Positions 29,915 to 38,905 of a stretch of 45,537 nt of DNA are shown piece after piece. Origin of the DNA: a virus; the IMG/VR virus record IMGVR_UViG_3300048591_000441, positions 1 through 45,537 of that record, one strand, 5' to 3'. Under the pieces are notes generated by a model. The model was not told the origin of the DNA, made no database searches, and saw only the letters and a program-made list of their open reading frames with translations. Positions within the stretch are counted from its first letter, which is position 1; the number at the start of each line of letters is the position of its first letter. The translations under genes and the position numbers were made by a program.

Positions 29915-30391
29915 ATGCAGAAACCGAATGATATTGTCATAGATGGGAAAACCTACACGATCGGGCACTGGGATGTTGCCAAGGCTATCGAAGTGTGGGC
30001 GTGGCTTGTCGAATCGCTGGGGCCTGGAGTGAAGGAAGCTTTTGAGAAGTTCCAGAACCTCCAGGCACCCCAGCTCTCTCAGCCTGTCTCGACCGACAAA
30101 TCAGATGAGCAGACAGAGGCTGATCTGGCTGCGATACACGAGCAGAATGTCAAACTTGCGATCGAGGTTTTCGGCATCATCGTCGAAACACTTCGGGCCA
30201 ACGTCCCACCCAAAGAATATGCAGACCGTCTGCTATCCTTCTGTTCGGATGTTCTTGTCAACAACGCCAAGCTCAATCCCAAAGTGCATTTCCAGGGGAA
30301 CCTGCTTTTGATGCACCGGGTTGTCGCTGAGGTTCTGAGGTACCAATACGCGGATTTTTTCGACGAGGCCCTGTCACTTTTAAAACGGTGA
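29915..30391 (+). CDS. Tail assembly chaperone, upstream (G-type) part
   Basis: The product is 158 residues if read without frameshift. It sits between tube and tape measure genes, exactly where lambda G/GT-type chaperones lie. It is helical and acidic. Its last codons read CTT TTA AAA CGG TGA, holding a -1 slippery heptamer T-TTA-AAA (30379-30385), so a fraction of ribosomes would continue into the 30388-30609 frame. These chaperones hold the tape measure during tail assembly and are absent from the virion. Confidence 0.85.
   Translation: MQKPNDIVIDGKTYTIGHWDVAKAIEVWAWLVESLGPGVKEAFEKFQNLQAPQLSQPVSTDKSDEQTEADLAAIHEQNVKLAIEVFGIIVETLRANVPPKEYADRLLSFCSDVLVNNAKLNPKVHFQGNLLLMHRVVAEVLRYQYADFFDEALSLLKR
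30379..30385 (+). promoter_or_regulatory. Programmed -1 frameshift site in the tail chaperone genes
   Basis: The heptamer TTTAAAA is in the correct phase (T TTA AAA) five codons or fewer before the stop of the first chaperone frame. Slipping back one base leads directly into the open -1 frame that runs to 30609. A G/C-rich segment follows within 15-40 bases. This matches the standard G/GT arrangement. Confidence 0.85.
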
Positions 30392-30609
30392 GCATCGGGC
30401 GGGCGTCTTCAATCCCGCCCTTTGAAGCAGGGCACTTGAATATCAACTGGTTTATATGGCGGCCTGTGATTCGCAAGGTCGCCACATACACTGAGATCAT
30501 GAAGCATTGGTCAATCAAGGATCTTCTGGACTGCCATGAGGCGCTTGATCTACAAGACGCCGCCGACCAATACTATCATGACATGCAAGAGAAGCAGCGA
30601 CAGACCTGA
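30388..30609 (+). CDS. Tail assembly chaperone, frameshifted (T) part
   Basis: The frame gives 73 residues from a GTG at 30388, but it more likely exists only as the C-terminal domain of a -1 fusion with the preceding gene. The fusion would read from Lys at the slip site into Thr-Val-Ser-Ile-Gly. The sequence is mostly helical (SIKDLLDCHEALDLQDAADQYYHDM), typical of T domains, which bind the tape measure. There is no good ribosome site for independent translation. Confidence 0.8.
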   Translation: MSIGRASSIPPFEAGHLNINWFIWRPVIRKVATYTEIMKHWSIKDLLDCHEALDLQDAADQYYHDMQEKQRQT

Positions 30610-30620
30610 AAGGGGGATCC

Positions 30621-32459
30621 ATGCCAGGGGCATTCGTTCGGGAGTTTCTGACCAAATACTCGTTTGATGTAAACGAAGGTCCAATCAATCGGATGAATCG
30701 AGCGCTCGCCACCGCTGGCGATCGAATGAAGACCGCATTCACTCGAAAGCCCATCGACGCCACGACTGGCAAGGTAATCGAAGCCGAGAAGGCAATGAAG
30801 AACCTTTCTGATGCCGCTGGCGATGTGGGTCAGGCATTCAGCCGTGTGGCTATCGCAATGGCAGCGATCGGCGCAGCTGCTGGCGGGATCTTCCTTCTTG
30901 CCAAGAGCACGGCTGATGTGGGTGATGAAGTTGCGAAGACCTCGAAGTCTCTTGGTATCGCGGTCGAAGACCTCCAGCGATTCCGCTACGCGGCAGATCT
31001 GTCAGGGGTTTCAACGGAGAGTCTTGATCAGAGTCTCAAGATCCTGTCGCGGAACATGAACGATGCAAAGAAGGGATCGGGCGAAACCTTTGAAGCCTTC
31101 ATGCAGCTCCACCTTTCTTTTCAGGATGCCAACGGAACCCTGCGCGACACCGGGGCCTTGCTCCTCGATGCCGCTGACAGGTTCAAGGGCATGCAGGACG
31201 GACCCACCAAGGCAGCCCTTGCCATGAAGCTGTTCGGGCGGGACGGCGCTCGGCTGATCCCTTTCCTGAATGAAGGGAGCAAAGGCATCAGGGCTCTCAT
31301 GAATGAAGCAGACAGCCTGGGTATCGTCCTGTCAACGGAGACAGCCGCGGCATCAGAGGTCTTCAACGATACGATCTCAAGACTGACCGCCAGCCTGCGC
31401 GGGCTCAAGTTCATTGTTGGCGCGACCATCCTTCCGATCTTTCAGCAGTGGATGGATGCCACCATGGACTTCATTCAGACCAACCGCGAGCTGATCAACA
31501 CCCGAACGAAGGAGTGGGCTGAGGGTCTTGGCAAGACGATGAAGTATGTATTCAGTGCGCTCAAGGGCGGGATCGCAATCGTCGGTCTTGTCGCCAAGGC
31601 TTTCGGCGGCTGGGACAAATTCATAAAGATACTGACGATCTCTCTGCTCGCCTTTGGGGGCGCGAAAATTCTGATCGCAATCGGAACCCTTGGAAAATCT
31701 CTCTGGGTTCTCGTGAAGAGTATCAGAGCCGTGGGCATCGCCGCGAAGTGGACTCAGATCCAGCTATTCGCAATCCCGCTCGCCATCGGCGCTGCTGTCG
31801 TTGCAGCTGCCTTGCTCATCGACGACATCATAACGTTCTTCACCGATCCCGAGGTCGAGACGGCGACAGGGCACTTTGTCGAATTCATCAAGGAGACTTG
31901 GAATGCAGCAGTTCAGTTCATCCAGGACTCGCTCGATAGCATCAAGGGATTCATGGTTGAGGTCGGAGCCTCCATCATTGAAGATCTGGCAGCGCCTCTT
32001 GAGAAGGTGCTTCTCCTGATCAATCGTGCGGTCAAGGGGTTCACAGGCTTTGATGTGCTTGAGTCGATTGGCTGGAAGACCGGCGAGGAAGGTGTTCAGC
32101 AGCGCCGGAATATCGTCCAGGGCGCAGCTGATTTTGTCACAGCACCCATCGCAGAATACGACACGGGCATGCGTGCCGGGGTTGCAAAGCCAAGACCAGT
32201 CCCGACCCTGAGAGCGCCGCCGCCCATCAACAGCCGCCCGATCCTTCCGCCATCGCCCGAGATGCGAGCGGCCACTGTCACAGCCGCAGCGGCTTCGAGC
32301 GCTGGCATGACAACCAACATAGAGAACAAGGTCGAGATCAACGCCAACGGCCTCAGCGAACAGGCTGCCAAGGATCTTGCGACTCAGCAATTCCTGCAAG
32401 GTCAGAAGGAGCTATTCCGCAAGGCTGGCAACAACTCGATCCCGAAAATAAGGGAGTGA
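30621..32459 (+). CDS. Tail tape measure protein
   Basis: The product is 612 residues, short for this role and implying a tail of roughly 90 nm by the usual proportion of 0.15 nm per residue (inference). After a polar N-terminus there are Ala/Gly-rich hydrophobic segments around residues 75-95, 325-345 and 375-405. SLGIAVEDLQRFRYAADLSG and KLFGRDGARLIPFLNEG are characteristic of tape measure proteins of this phage type. No muralytic domain was found. It sets tail length and probably forms a membrane channel during injection. Confidence 0.92.
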   Translation: MPGAFVREFLTKYSFDVNEGPINRMNRALATAGDRMKTAFTRKPIDATTGKVIEAEKAMKNLSDAAGDVGQAFSRVAIAMAAIGAAAGGIFLLAKSTADVGDEVAKTSKSLGIAVEDLQRFRYAADLSGVSTESLDQSLKILSRNMNDAKKGSGETFEAFMQLHLSFQDANGTLRDTGALLLDAADRFKGMQDGPTKAALAMKLFGRDGARLIPFLNEGSKGIRALMNEADSLGIVLSTETAAASEVFNDTISRLTASLRGLKFIVGATILPIFQQWMDATMDFIQTNRELINTRTKEWAEGLGKTMKYVFSALKGGIAIVGLVAKAFGGWDKFIKILTISLLAFGGAKILIAIGTLGKSLWVLVKSIRAVGIAAKWTQIQLFAIPLAIGAAVVAAALLIDDIITFFTDPEVETATGHFVEFIKETWNAAVQFIQDSLDSIKGFMVEVGASIIEDLAAPLEKVLLLINRAVKGFTGFDVLESIGWKTGEEGVQQRRNIVQGAADFVTAPIAEYDTGMRAGVAKPRPVPTLRAPPPINSRPILPPSPEMRAATVTAAAASSAGMTTNIENKVEINANGLSEQAAKDLATQQFLQGQKELFRKAGNNSIPKIRE

Positions 32460-32462
32460 ACC

Positions 32463-33275
32463 ATGGCCGTAGGCGAGTTCATTTTTGGGTATGAGGACAA
32501 GCTATCCGCGATACAGAGCGGGATCTTCGGTTATGAGAAGCGCCTGACGCGCATTGGCGAAAGCATTCTCGTCGATGTCACAGAGCTGCTGACGACCGAT
32601 CTGGAAGCTGAAGTAACCAAGTGGCCGGTCGAGCGGAGCCAGGATATATCCGATCACATCAAGCTGGGACCGGTGCGCATACAGATTCAAGGGTTCATCT
32701 CGAACGCTCCCTTGGGCGGAATCGCGGGCGCTGCTCAATCGGTCGCCGCTGGTGTGCTCTCTGGCTTTGGCGCACAGCTCGCGCAGAACACCCGAATAGG
32801 CGGCGCATCTCTCGTCGGCACCGGCCTTGGGACTGCTGTCGGTGCTCGGCTGGGCGGTGCGCTCGGTAACTATCTGAGAGGGGAGCAGGCTGATCCCTCC
32901 TATCCTCAGAAAGCCATGAAGGCTTTGATTGATTGCTACAAGGATCGAAAGCCCTTCACCATTCGGACCTACTTCTATCCGAACGAGAACGAATCGAACA
33001 TCTACACGAACATGGTCATCACCGCTCTGAGCTTCCCGCAATCGGTTCAGACAGGTGATGGTCTTGTCTTCACGATGTCAGCAGAGCGGATTGAGTTGGT
33101 TGATCTGGAGCTGAAAGGGGTTTCGGGCGAATTCATCTCTGGCTTTCTGGCGGGAAACTCGGCGCCACCCAAGGCCGATCTCGGGAAGCAGGGGACCAAA
33201 CCAGCCTCGGGCCCTGCCTCGCGCCGAGCCTCTGCATTGCTTGATACCTTCCGTGGCCTGACAGGGGGATTGTGA
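32463..33275 (+). CDS. Dit-like baseplate protein
   Basis: The product is 270 residues. The segment VTKWPVERSQDISDHI, followed by VRIQIQGFISNAPLGG, is the pattern of the Dit-like N-terminal domain of simple myophage baseplates. A Gly/Ala-rich middle (GTGLGTAVGARLGGALG) is probably an insertion loop near the tube axis. The C-terminal region is strand-rich, then Pro/Ala-rich. It forms the first ring below the tube. It is three bases downstream of the tape measure stop. Confidence 0.82.
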   Translation: MAVGEFIFGYEDKLSAIQSGIFGYEKRLTRIGESILVDVTELLTTDLEAEVTKWPVERSQDISDHIKLGPVRIQIQGFISNAPLGGIAGAAQSVAAGVLSGFGAQLAQNTRIGGASLVGTGLGTAVGARLGGALGNYLRGEQADPSYPQKAMKALIDCYKDRKPFTIRTYFYPNENESNIYTNMVITALSFPQSVQTGDGLVFTMSAERIELVDLELKGVSGEFISGFLAGNSAPPKADLGKQGTKPASGPASRRASALLDTFRGLTGGL

Positions 33276-33598
33276 TGGCGACCTTACAGATGCCCGTGCG
33301 GAACGATCGACCCAACTATCGGTTTCAGATCACTCTGGAAGCCAAGGTCTACTTCCTGGAATTCCGTTTCAACACTCGCCAGGATCGCTGGCTGATGGAC
33401 GTGCTTGATGAAACTCAGAGCCCGATCCTTATGGGTATACCCATACTAACCGGCCTGCCGATACTCGATGGCTATACGAGAGCCGCGAGGCCACCTGGAA
33501 CTTTCCTGGCAGTCGATCTCACAGGAGCGGAACGCAATGCCGATCGTGAATCATTCGGGGTCGATGTTGTGCTGTTGTACGTGGAATCTGAAAGCTGA
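33275..33598 (+). CDS. Baseplate plug protein
   Basis: The product is 107 residues from ATG 33275, with AGGGGG upstream; a GTG at 33272 is an alternative. It matches the compact beta family first defined structurally as the baseplate plug of the cyanophage Pam3: PNYRFQITLEAKVYFLEFRFNTRQDRWLMD, read in two parts, then GIPILTGLPILDGY and AVDLTG. It presumably closes the tail tube until contraction. Start overlaps the previous stop. Confidence 0.85.
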   Translation: MATLQMPVRNDRPNYRFQITLEAKVYFLEFRFNTRQDRWLMDVLDETQSPILMGIPILTGLPILDGYTRAARPPGTFLAVDLTGAERNADRESFGVDVVLLYVESES

Positions 33599-33609
33599 GG
33601 GGGAGAGAA

Positions 33610-34485
33610 GTGGCTGACTCCAAAATCATAACGGCATCCGGGCAGGGTTCGCAACCCCTGTTTCTCAGATCGGCTCAGGTGGTGCTCCTGAACTTGCGCA
33701 CAGCCCAGCGGCTGACTGTGGACCGGTTGCGATTCAAGTTTCAGGTCGAGCGATCCGTTGGATCACAGACCAACCAAGGGGTCCTTGAGATATACAACCT
33801 GTCGCAGCAGAGTCGAAACTTCTGCAACATACCGCCAGAAAAGACAGGAGCCGAAACCAAAAAAGGACTCTTCATAGAGCTCTCCGCTGGCTATCAAAAT
33901 TTCACCCGAACCATCCTCACCGGCAATGCAAAGGGCGGTAGCGAATACACAGGCCCAGACTGGGTTACGAAGCTTGAGATCATTGACGGCTACACCCAAC
34001 TGCGGACGACCACCATACAGAAATCATACGGCGCGGGCTTCAGCATGAATCGGGTCATCCTCGATGTGATCCAGTCATTCGGGCTGCCTATTGGCTATGT
34101 CAAGCCGGTGCTGACGACCGATGTCGTCCGAACGGGATTGACCCTGAATGGTCTGAACAAACGCATCCTGGATGACTTCGCCTCGACCTATGGCTTCCGC
34201 TGGTCGGTGCAGAATGGAGCCATCAATGTCATCGACCGATTCGGCGCTCTGCCCCAGCCGGCAGTAAACCTCACCCCGAGGACCGGGCTTATCGGCTCGC
34301 CTGTGCGAACGGACAAGGGGGTCAATTTCCGCTCGCTGCTGATCCCTCTGATCGTCCCAGGTGGGAAGGTGCGGCTCGATCAGAACAGCGTCTTCACGGG
34401 CGATCTGATCGTCCAGAAAGCCATCTATTCAGGGGACACCCATGGCAGCGAGTGGAACATCGACGTGGAGGCGACAACACCATGA
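33610..34485 (+). CDS. Tail hub protein (gp27/gpD-like)
   Basis: The product is 291 residues starting at GTG 33610, behind GGGGGAGAGAA. Hub proteins form the central trimer that links tube and spike. Recognisable features are VLEIYNLSQQSRN, LSAGYQ, the IIDGYTQLRTTTIQKSYGAG segment, FASTYGFRWSVQNGAINVID and LIGSPVRTDKGVNFRSLL. These recur in hub proteins of DUF3383-type myophages. Length is normal. It overlaps the spike gene by four bases. Confidence 0.85.
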   Translation: MADSKIITASGQGSQPLFLRSAQVVLLNLRTAQRLTVDRLRFKFQVERSVGSQTNQGVLEIYNLSQQSRNFCNIPPEKTGAETKKGLFIELSAGYQNFTRTILTGNAKGGSEYTGPDWVTKLEIIDGYTQLRTTTIQKSYGAGFSMNRVILDVIQSFGLPIGYVKPVLTTDVVRTGLTLNGLNKRILDDFASTYGFRWSVQNGAINVIDRFGALPQPAVNLTPRTGLIGSPVRTDKGVNFRSLLIPLIVPGGKVRLDQNSVFTGDLIVQKAIYSGDTHGSEWNIDVEATTP

Positions 34486-35216
34486 CACGTCTCGCTCATG
34501 AAACCCCCGATCTGGTCGATGTGATTTCCGAGCTGATCGAGGATCGGATCAAGGATCTCGACATCTGTTTCCCTGGAACGATCAAAGCCATCGACAAGCC
34601 AAAGGGTTTGGTCGATGTGCAATCGGACTTCAAGCGGCTCTACTGGGATCAGGATGACCCGGTCGATCCCCCAACGATCCGCGGCGTGACCCTCTGGCAA
34701 TACCGATCGGGGACCGCCCGAATCAACATGCCGGTGAAGGTCGGGGAGAAAGTCATTTGCCTCTGCTCGCAGAGATCTCTGGACAAATGGAAGCAGTCAG
34801 GAGCGCTCGATACGCCGGGCTCGACCCGCGTGTTCTCGATGTCTGATGCGATTGCCATACCCGGGCTCTACGATCTGACGCGCACCTTTCCGATCGGGGA
34901 CAACTTCACCATTCAGTTCGGCCAGGCCCTCCTTTCATTTATCGAGGACACAGAGATCTCGCTGGAGGTGACGAAAGCCAAAGCCCGGATAACCAAAGAC
35001 GGCAAGTTCAGCCTCTCGAACGGCACGGTCGAACTCATCGACATGTGCATCAAGGCTTTGGAAGCCCAGAATGCGATGATTGATCTGATCAAACAGATCA
35101 CGGTGCCGACAGGCCTGGGGCCTTCCGGAACCCCGATCAACGCCGCTCAGTTCGATCAACAGAAGCAGACGAACCAGCAGCTAATCGACAAGCTGACACA
35201 ACTCAAGCTGGGGTAA
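34482..35216 (+). CDS. Baseplate spike protein (Gp138 N-terminal domain)
   Basis: The product is 244 residues from ATG 34482; longer in-frame starts lie inside the hub gene. The N-terminal OB-like domain (CFPGTIKAIDKPKGLVDVQ, then VTLWQYRSGTARINMPVKVGEKVICLCSQRSLD) is the Gp138 family of membrane-piercing spikes. A beta-helical repeat region follows (ISLEVTKAKARITKDGKFSLSNGT), then a helical C-terminus. It is the tip that punctures the outer membrane. The Cys residues may bind metal. Confidence 0.9.
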   Translation: MTRLAHETPDLVDVISELIEDRIKDLDICFPGTIKAIDKPKGLVDVQSDFKRLYWDQDDPVDPPTIRGVTLWQYRSGTARINMPVKVGEKVICLCSQRSLDKWKQSGALDTPGSTRVFSMSDAIAIPGLYDLTRTFPIGDNFTIQFGQALLSFIEDTEISLEVTKAKARITKDGKFSLSNGTVELIDMCIKALEAQNAMIDLIKQITVPTGLGPSGTPINAAQFDQQKQTNQQLIDKLTQLKLG

Positions 35217-35220
35217 GGGG

Positions 35221-35760
35221 ATGGCGCTTGATTCTGAAAACGATTGGATTGAAGCCTTTGCAGAGGATCTGCCCAATGTTGGCAATGACGCATGGAAAGC
35301 GAACCTTGCCAACCTTATTGATGGATTGGTTACAAATAAACTTTCTTCTCCTGGCCTTATCAATTCATCTGGCGAACCGTCAGCGGTCTTCACCTTTGGC
35401 AAGTCGGCTTTCCAATCGGCGCTCTCAAACAACACGCCAGCAGTCATCTCCGCAGCCATGCAGGCAGGACTCACGGCATCGACCGCAGTCGTCGAAGCCG
35501 GATCCTATATCGTCGTCGATTCGCCAGCGACAAAGTTCTCCTCCATCGTCAGTTCGATCATCAGCCCGGCTTCGATCGCGCTGGCCGCTGCGAAGATCCT
35601 GGAGATAGGTGGTGTGCCGAATGCCGACGATCCCCTTGATAGTGCGGTCCCCCCGATCTTCCGGGAGGCTTTCCTGCTTCTGAAACTCACGACGACAGGG
35701 CTCAACTCAGTCGCGCCGACCCCTGCGACTCTGGTTGATACAGAAAGGGCAATGGGATGA
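35221..35760 (+). CDS. Baseplate-region protein of unknown function
   Basis: The product is 179 residues and lies between spike and wedge genes, so a baseplate role is likely. It is helical, rich in Ala, Ser, Leu and Ile, with a long hydrophobic stretch in the middle (SSIVSSIISPASIALAAAKILE). Related phages carry similar unknown genes at this position. Ribosome site GGGGTAAGGGG precedes the ATG, and the stop overlaps the next gene by four bases. Confidence 0.65.
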   Translation: MALDSENDWIEAFAEDLPNVGNDAWKANLANLIDGLVTNKLSSPGLINSSGEPSAVFTFGKSAFQSALSNNTPAVISAAMQAGLTASTAVVEAGSYIVVDSPATKFSSIVSSIISPASIALAAAKILEIGGVPNADDPLDSAVPPIFREAFLLLKLTTTGLNSVAPTPATLVDTERAMG

Positions 35761-36131
35761 ACATAGGAATCAATGATGCAACGGGCGACATCGCCTTTGA
35801 GAACAACAACTGGGTGATGGTTCAAGGAACTGAGGAGATCTCTCAGATCATAAAGCAGAACCTGCAAACGGTTCTGGGCGAGTGGTTCCTCGATACCTCT
35901 CTGGGTCTGCCATGGTTCACGGAGATTTTTGAAAAGGGTCAGAGCCAGAAAAACATCGACACCATTTTCATCGACGAGATCGGCGCTTGCCCTGGTGTGA
36001 TCTCTCTCGTCAACTATTCGAGCCAGCTCACCGACAAGGCGAATCGCGTCCTGACGATCGAGTTCCAGGCTTATACAGTGGAAGGTATCCTTGATTTTAC
36101 ATCCATCATCACTCCAACAGGGGGCGCGTAA
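35757..36131 (+). CDS. Baseplate wedge protein (gp25-like)
   Basis: The product is 124 residues. gp25-like proteins initiate sheath assembly and form part of the wedge. The sequence has ISQIIKQNLQTVLGEWFLDTSLGLPWF, read in two parts around the Glu-Trp-Phe motif, a helix (IDTIFIDEIGACPGV) and a closing strand set (RVLTIEFQAYTVEGIL). It precedes the baseplate J gene, exactly as in P2 (W then J). Length is normal. Confidence 0.92.
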   Translation: MNIGINDATGDIAFENNNWVMVQGTEEISQIIKQNLQTVLGEWFLDTSLGLPWFTEIFEKGQSQKNIDTIFIDEIGACPGVISLVNYSSQLTDKANRVLTIEFQAYTVEGILDFTSIITPTGGA

Positions 36132-37622
36132 ATGACATTCGGGGTAACGCCGGAAGGGCTGGTAATCAAGCGGCTTGCTGATATTCAGACGGAACTGAAT
36201 GAGGATGCCAGAGGGGTATACGGAAACGCGGTCGATCTCGACCCGAGGCGACCCATCGGCCAGTTCCTTGGCATCATGTCTGAGCGGTTTGCCCAGATCT
36301 GGGAGCTTGTGGAGCAGGTGTATCTCGCCCGCTATCCGCGCACCGCTGAGGGGAAGCAGTTCGATGATGTGGCCTCATTCAACGGTCTGATCCGCCGAGC
36401 GGCGACTTTCTCGACTGTGGGGGTTCGTCTCAGCGGCACTCAAGGGACCGTGATCCCGGCAGGGACCCGGGCGTCTGTCGAAGGGAGTCCCGAGTCGATC
36501 TTTGAAACCGATGCAGCATATACCATTGGCGCAGGGGTGAATGAGATTCAAGAGATCATCTTTGATGATCAGCCGGTCGGCGGTGCCTTCACTCTTGTGT
36601 TCGGTGGCGAGGCGACATCAGCCATTCAATGGAACGATGATGCAACCGACATCGAGAATGCGCTGGAAGCCCTTTCGGGAATCTCGGCGGTTACGGTGAT
36701 TGGTAGTTTCTATTCGGGCTTTACAATCACGTTCACGGGCGCTGATGGGCAGAAACCACAGGCGCTCATTAGCCTTGGGTCCAATACTCTAAGCTCTGAT
36801 GGTATAGCTGTCGGCGATGTGATCCCCGAGATCGCTCGCGTTCAGGCCGGCGTGCTGCCTGGGGTTGATGGGACGATGACCGCTCAAACATCGGGACCGA
36901 TCCCAGCGCCAGCGGGGTCCCTGACAGTCAGAGAGGATAGCGTCTCTGGCTGGGATAGCATAACGAACCCGCTCGATGCAGAGCAGGGAGATGCAGAGGA
37001 AACTGATGCTGCCTTCAAGATTCGTAGGGCGCAGCAGATCGCGCTCGGCGCTCTTTGTACACCGGATGCGATCAGGGCGAGGATGCTTGAGGTTGAAGGT
37101 GTCGAGTCTTGTGTCGTGTATATCAACAACACGGAGGCGACAGTCGATGGCCTCCCGGCAAAATCTGTTCGAGTGGTTTTGCTCGGCGGTGATCCTCTAC
37201 CCATTGCGCGGCAGCTCTTTGCATCCGTGGCCGCAGGCATCAGAACCTATGGCGCAGAGAGCGAGACAATCACAGATGACTCAGGCTTTCCTCAAACGCT
37301 TCGGTGGGACAATGCAGAAGAGGTTTCGATCTGGGTCGAGATTGATCTGACGATTGACCCTGATGATTTCCCGCTCGATGGGGAAGACCTGATCATAGCG
37401 GCCATCCTCGCTTATGGGGAAGGACTTGGGACAGGTGATGATGTTATCGTCTACCCATATTTCATTTGCACGCTTGATGTCATCAGCCGCGGGATTCTGA
37501 ATGCGGCTGTCAGGATCGGGACCGCATCGAACCCGACCCTTGATAGCAACATCAGCATCGCGCCCGACGAGATCGCGCGGTTCGATAGCTCGCGGATACA
37601 GATTAACATTGCCTCCTCCTGA
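36132..37622 (+). CDS. Baseplate J-like protein with an inserted beta domain
   Basis: The product is 496 residues. The core has the baseplate J pattern: DPRRPIGQFLGIMSERFAQIWELVEQVY, in two parts, the TPEGLVIKRLADIQTEL start, the GTVIPAGTRASVEG motif, an AGVLPGVDGTM segment, and the C-terminal IRRAQQIALGALCTPDAIRA. Between residues about 135 and 220 an extra module interrupts it (GGAFTLVFGGEATSAIQWND, then ALEALSGISAVTV, then FTITFTGADG). It looks like a repeat-type beta domain also found in surface proteins and tail proteins, which may help contact other wedge or fibre parts. Longer than ordinary J proteins for that reason. Confidence 0.92.
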   Translation: MTFGVTPEGLVIKRLADIQTELNEDARGVYGNAVDLDPRRPIGQFLGIMSERFAQIWELVEQVYLARYPRTAEGKQFDDVASFNGLIRRAATFSTVGVRLSGTQGTVIPAGTRASVEGSPESIFETDAAYTIGAGVNEIQEIIFDDQPVGGAFTLVFGGEATSAIQWNDDATDIENALEALSGISAVTVIGSFYSGFTITFTGADGQKPQALISLGSNTLSSDGIAVGDVIPEIARVQAGVLPGVDGTMTAQTSGPIPAPAGSLTVREDSVSGWDSITNPLDAEQGDAEETDAAFKIRRAQQIALGALCTPDAIRARMLEVEGVESCVVYINNTEATVDGLPAKSVRVVLLGGDPLPIARQLFASVAAGIRTYGAESETITDDSGFPQTLRWDNAEEVSIWVEIDLTIDPDDFPLDGEDLIIAAILAYGEGLGTGDDVIVYPYFICTLDVISRGILNAAVRIGTASNPTLDSNISIAPDEIARFDSSRIQINIASS

Positions 37623-37634
37623 GAGGGTTTTGAC

Positions 37635-38240
37635 ATGGCTGAATCAAAGATAACGAAAGTCACGACTCATGTTCAGGATGCCAAAGATAGATTGACCGGC
37701 AACAAGAAGGGTCAGCCTCGGATCGAGGGCACCATCGGGATGCTCGCAAAGCAGATCCAGGACCTTGAGAATGTGCTGGTCGATCTCCTCAGCGCGGAAC
37801 TTCTTGCCAACGCCACGGGCGACTTTCTGGACAAGCTTGGCGATCTCGTTGGTCAGGAGCGCGAGGGTTTACAGGACGACTTCTACCGCATTCTTGTTGC
37901 GGTCAAGATCGTCAAGAACTTCAGCAAGGGTGAACCTGATGCGGTGATCAGAGCCACCCGCCTGATCTTCCAGGCCACCGAAGTTCACTACATGAACCTT
38001 GGTGGAGCCAATGTCGGGCTCTATGTGAACGGGATCATCCCGGCAGCGCCGGCATCATTTGTCTATGCCAATCTCCAGGAGGTTGTTGCCGCAGGGGTCA
38101 AGATCAACCTGATCGTCTCGCCACCTGATGACACAGACCCCGATGATGTCTTTGCATTCGATGGTGGCACGTTCGGCGCTGGCTTTGGATCTCTCAGCGA
38201 TCCCGATGTCGGCGGCGTGTTTTCAGGGCTCTATGTCTGA
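37635..38240 (+). CDS. Baseplate/tail protein (DUF2612 or gpI-like)
   Basis: The product is 201 residues. It comes directly after baseplate J, as gpI does in P2. The middle matches the DUF2612-like pattern: LLANATGDFLDKLGDLVGQEREGLQDD, in two parts, then YRILVAVKIVKNFSKGEPDAVIRAT. The C-terminal end is rich in Gly, Phe and Asp (FDGGTFGAGFGSLSDPDVGG), as in proteins that anchor tail fibres. Likely links wedge and fibre. Confidence 0.85.
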   Translation: MAESKITKVTTHVQDAKDRLTGNKKGQPRIEGTIGMLAKQIQDLENVLVDLLSAELLANATGDFLDKLGDLVGQEREGLQDDFYRILVAVKIVKNFSKGEPDAVIRATRLIFQATEVHYMNLGGANVGLYVNGIIPAAPASFVYANLQEVVAAGVKINLIVSPPDDTDPDDVFAFDGGTFGAGFGSLSDPDVGGVFSGLYV

Positions 38241-38266
38241 CCCTTCAATTTCGAGAGAGGTTCGTT

Positions 38267-38905
38267 ATGCCTATTTTTATTACTGAAGATCGCCCGGATA
38301 AGTTCAGCAATTGGGGAGATAGCAACCCCACACCTTTGGTCGATCTCGTCGAGCCACCATCAGGGGTTCAGCAGGCTGGATGGCAGGCTGGGCAAAAGCC
38401 GCCTGCGCCTTATATGAACTGGTTGGAGTATATCACTCAAAGATGGGTGAAGAACCTGGACGAGAGAGCGCCGCGCATTCAAGAATACAACTTTTTCATC
38501 GGCGACTTCTCGGGGGCTCATTATGAAGACCTTGCGACCTGTCTTGCTGCGATCAGCGCCGGCGCTCGTATCCTGTTCGTCGGCAGCAATACCAACCTTT
38601 TCCTGAACGCCACGATCACTATACCGTTCAAGGTGGAAATAGATTTCCTGTTCACGACTTTCTACAAGTCGAACTTTGCTCTGACCAGGGCAATCATCGT
38701 CAACGGTGATGATGTGATCCTGCGCGGTGCTGGCTTTGCATCAGGGTGGTCTGGCGGCTCCGATGCGTGCATCGAAGTCAATGGCGATCGTTGCCGAATC
38801 GAGAACTGCCTGTTTGATGAAAACGTAACTGAATGCATTGATGAGAGCGGTGTTGCCTCTGATCAGTATCCTCAGCTCATCAATAATGCCGTGGAGTGGT
38901 TCTAA
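38267..38905 (+). CDS. Tail fibre or tailspike-like protein with beta-helix features
   Basis: The product is 212 residues. The N-terminus (FITEDRPDKFSNWGD, then PPAPYMNWLEYITQRWVKNLDERAP) resembles attachment domains of tail fibre and tailspike proteins. The rest has short repeating strands (DVILRGAGFASGWSGGSDACIEVNGDRCRIENCLF, in pieces) as in right-handed parallel beta-helices of the pectate-lyase type. It is shorter than a complete tailspike and no catalytic residues stand out. It most likely binds a host polysaccharide or acts as an adaptor. Confidence 0.7.
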   Translation: MPIFITEDRPDKFSNWGDSNPTPLVDLVEPPSGVQQAGWQAGQKPPAPYMNWLEYITQRWVKNLDERAPRIQEYNFFIGDFSGAHYEDLATCLAAISAGARILFVGSNTNLFLNATITIPFKVEIDFLFTTFYKSNFALTRAIIVNGDDVILRGAGFASGWSGGSDACIEVNGDRCRIENCLFDENVTECIDESGVASDQYPQLINNAVEWF

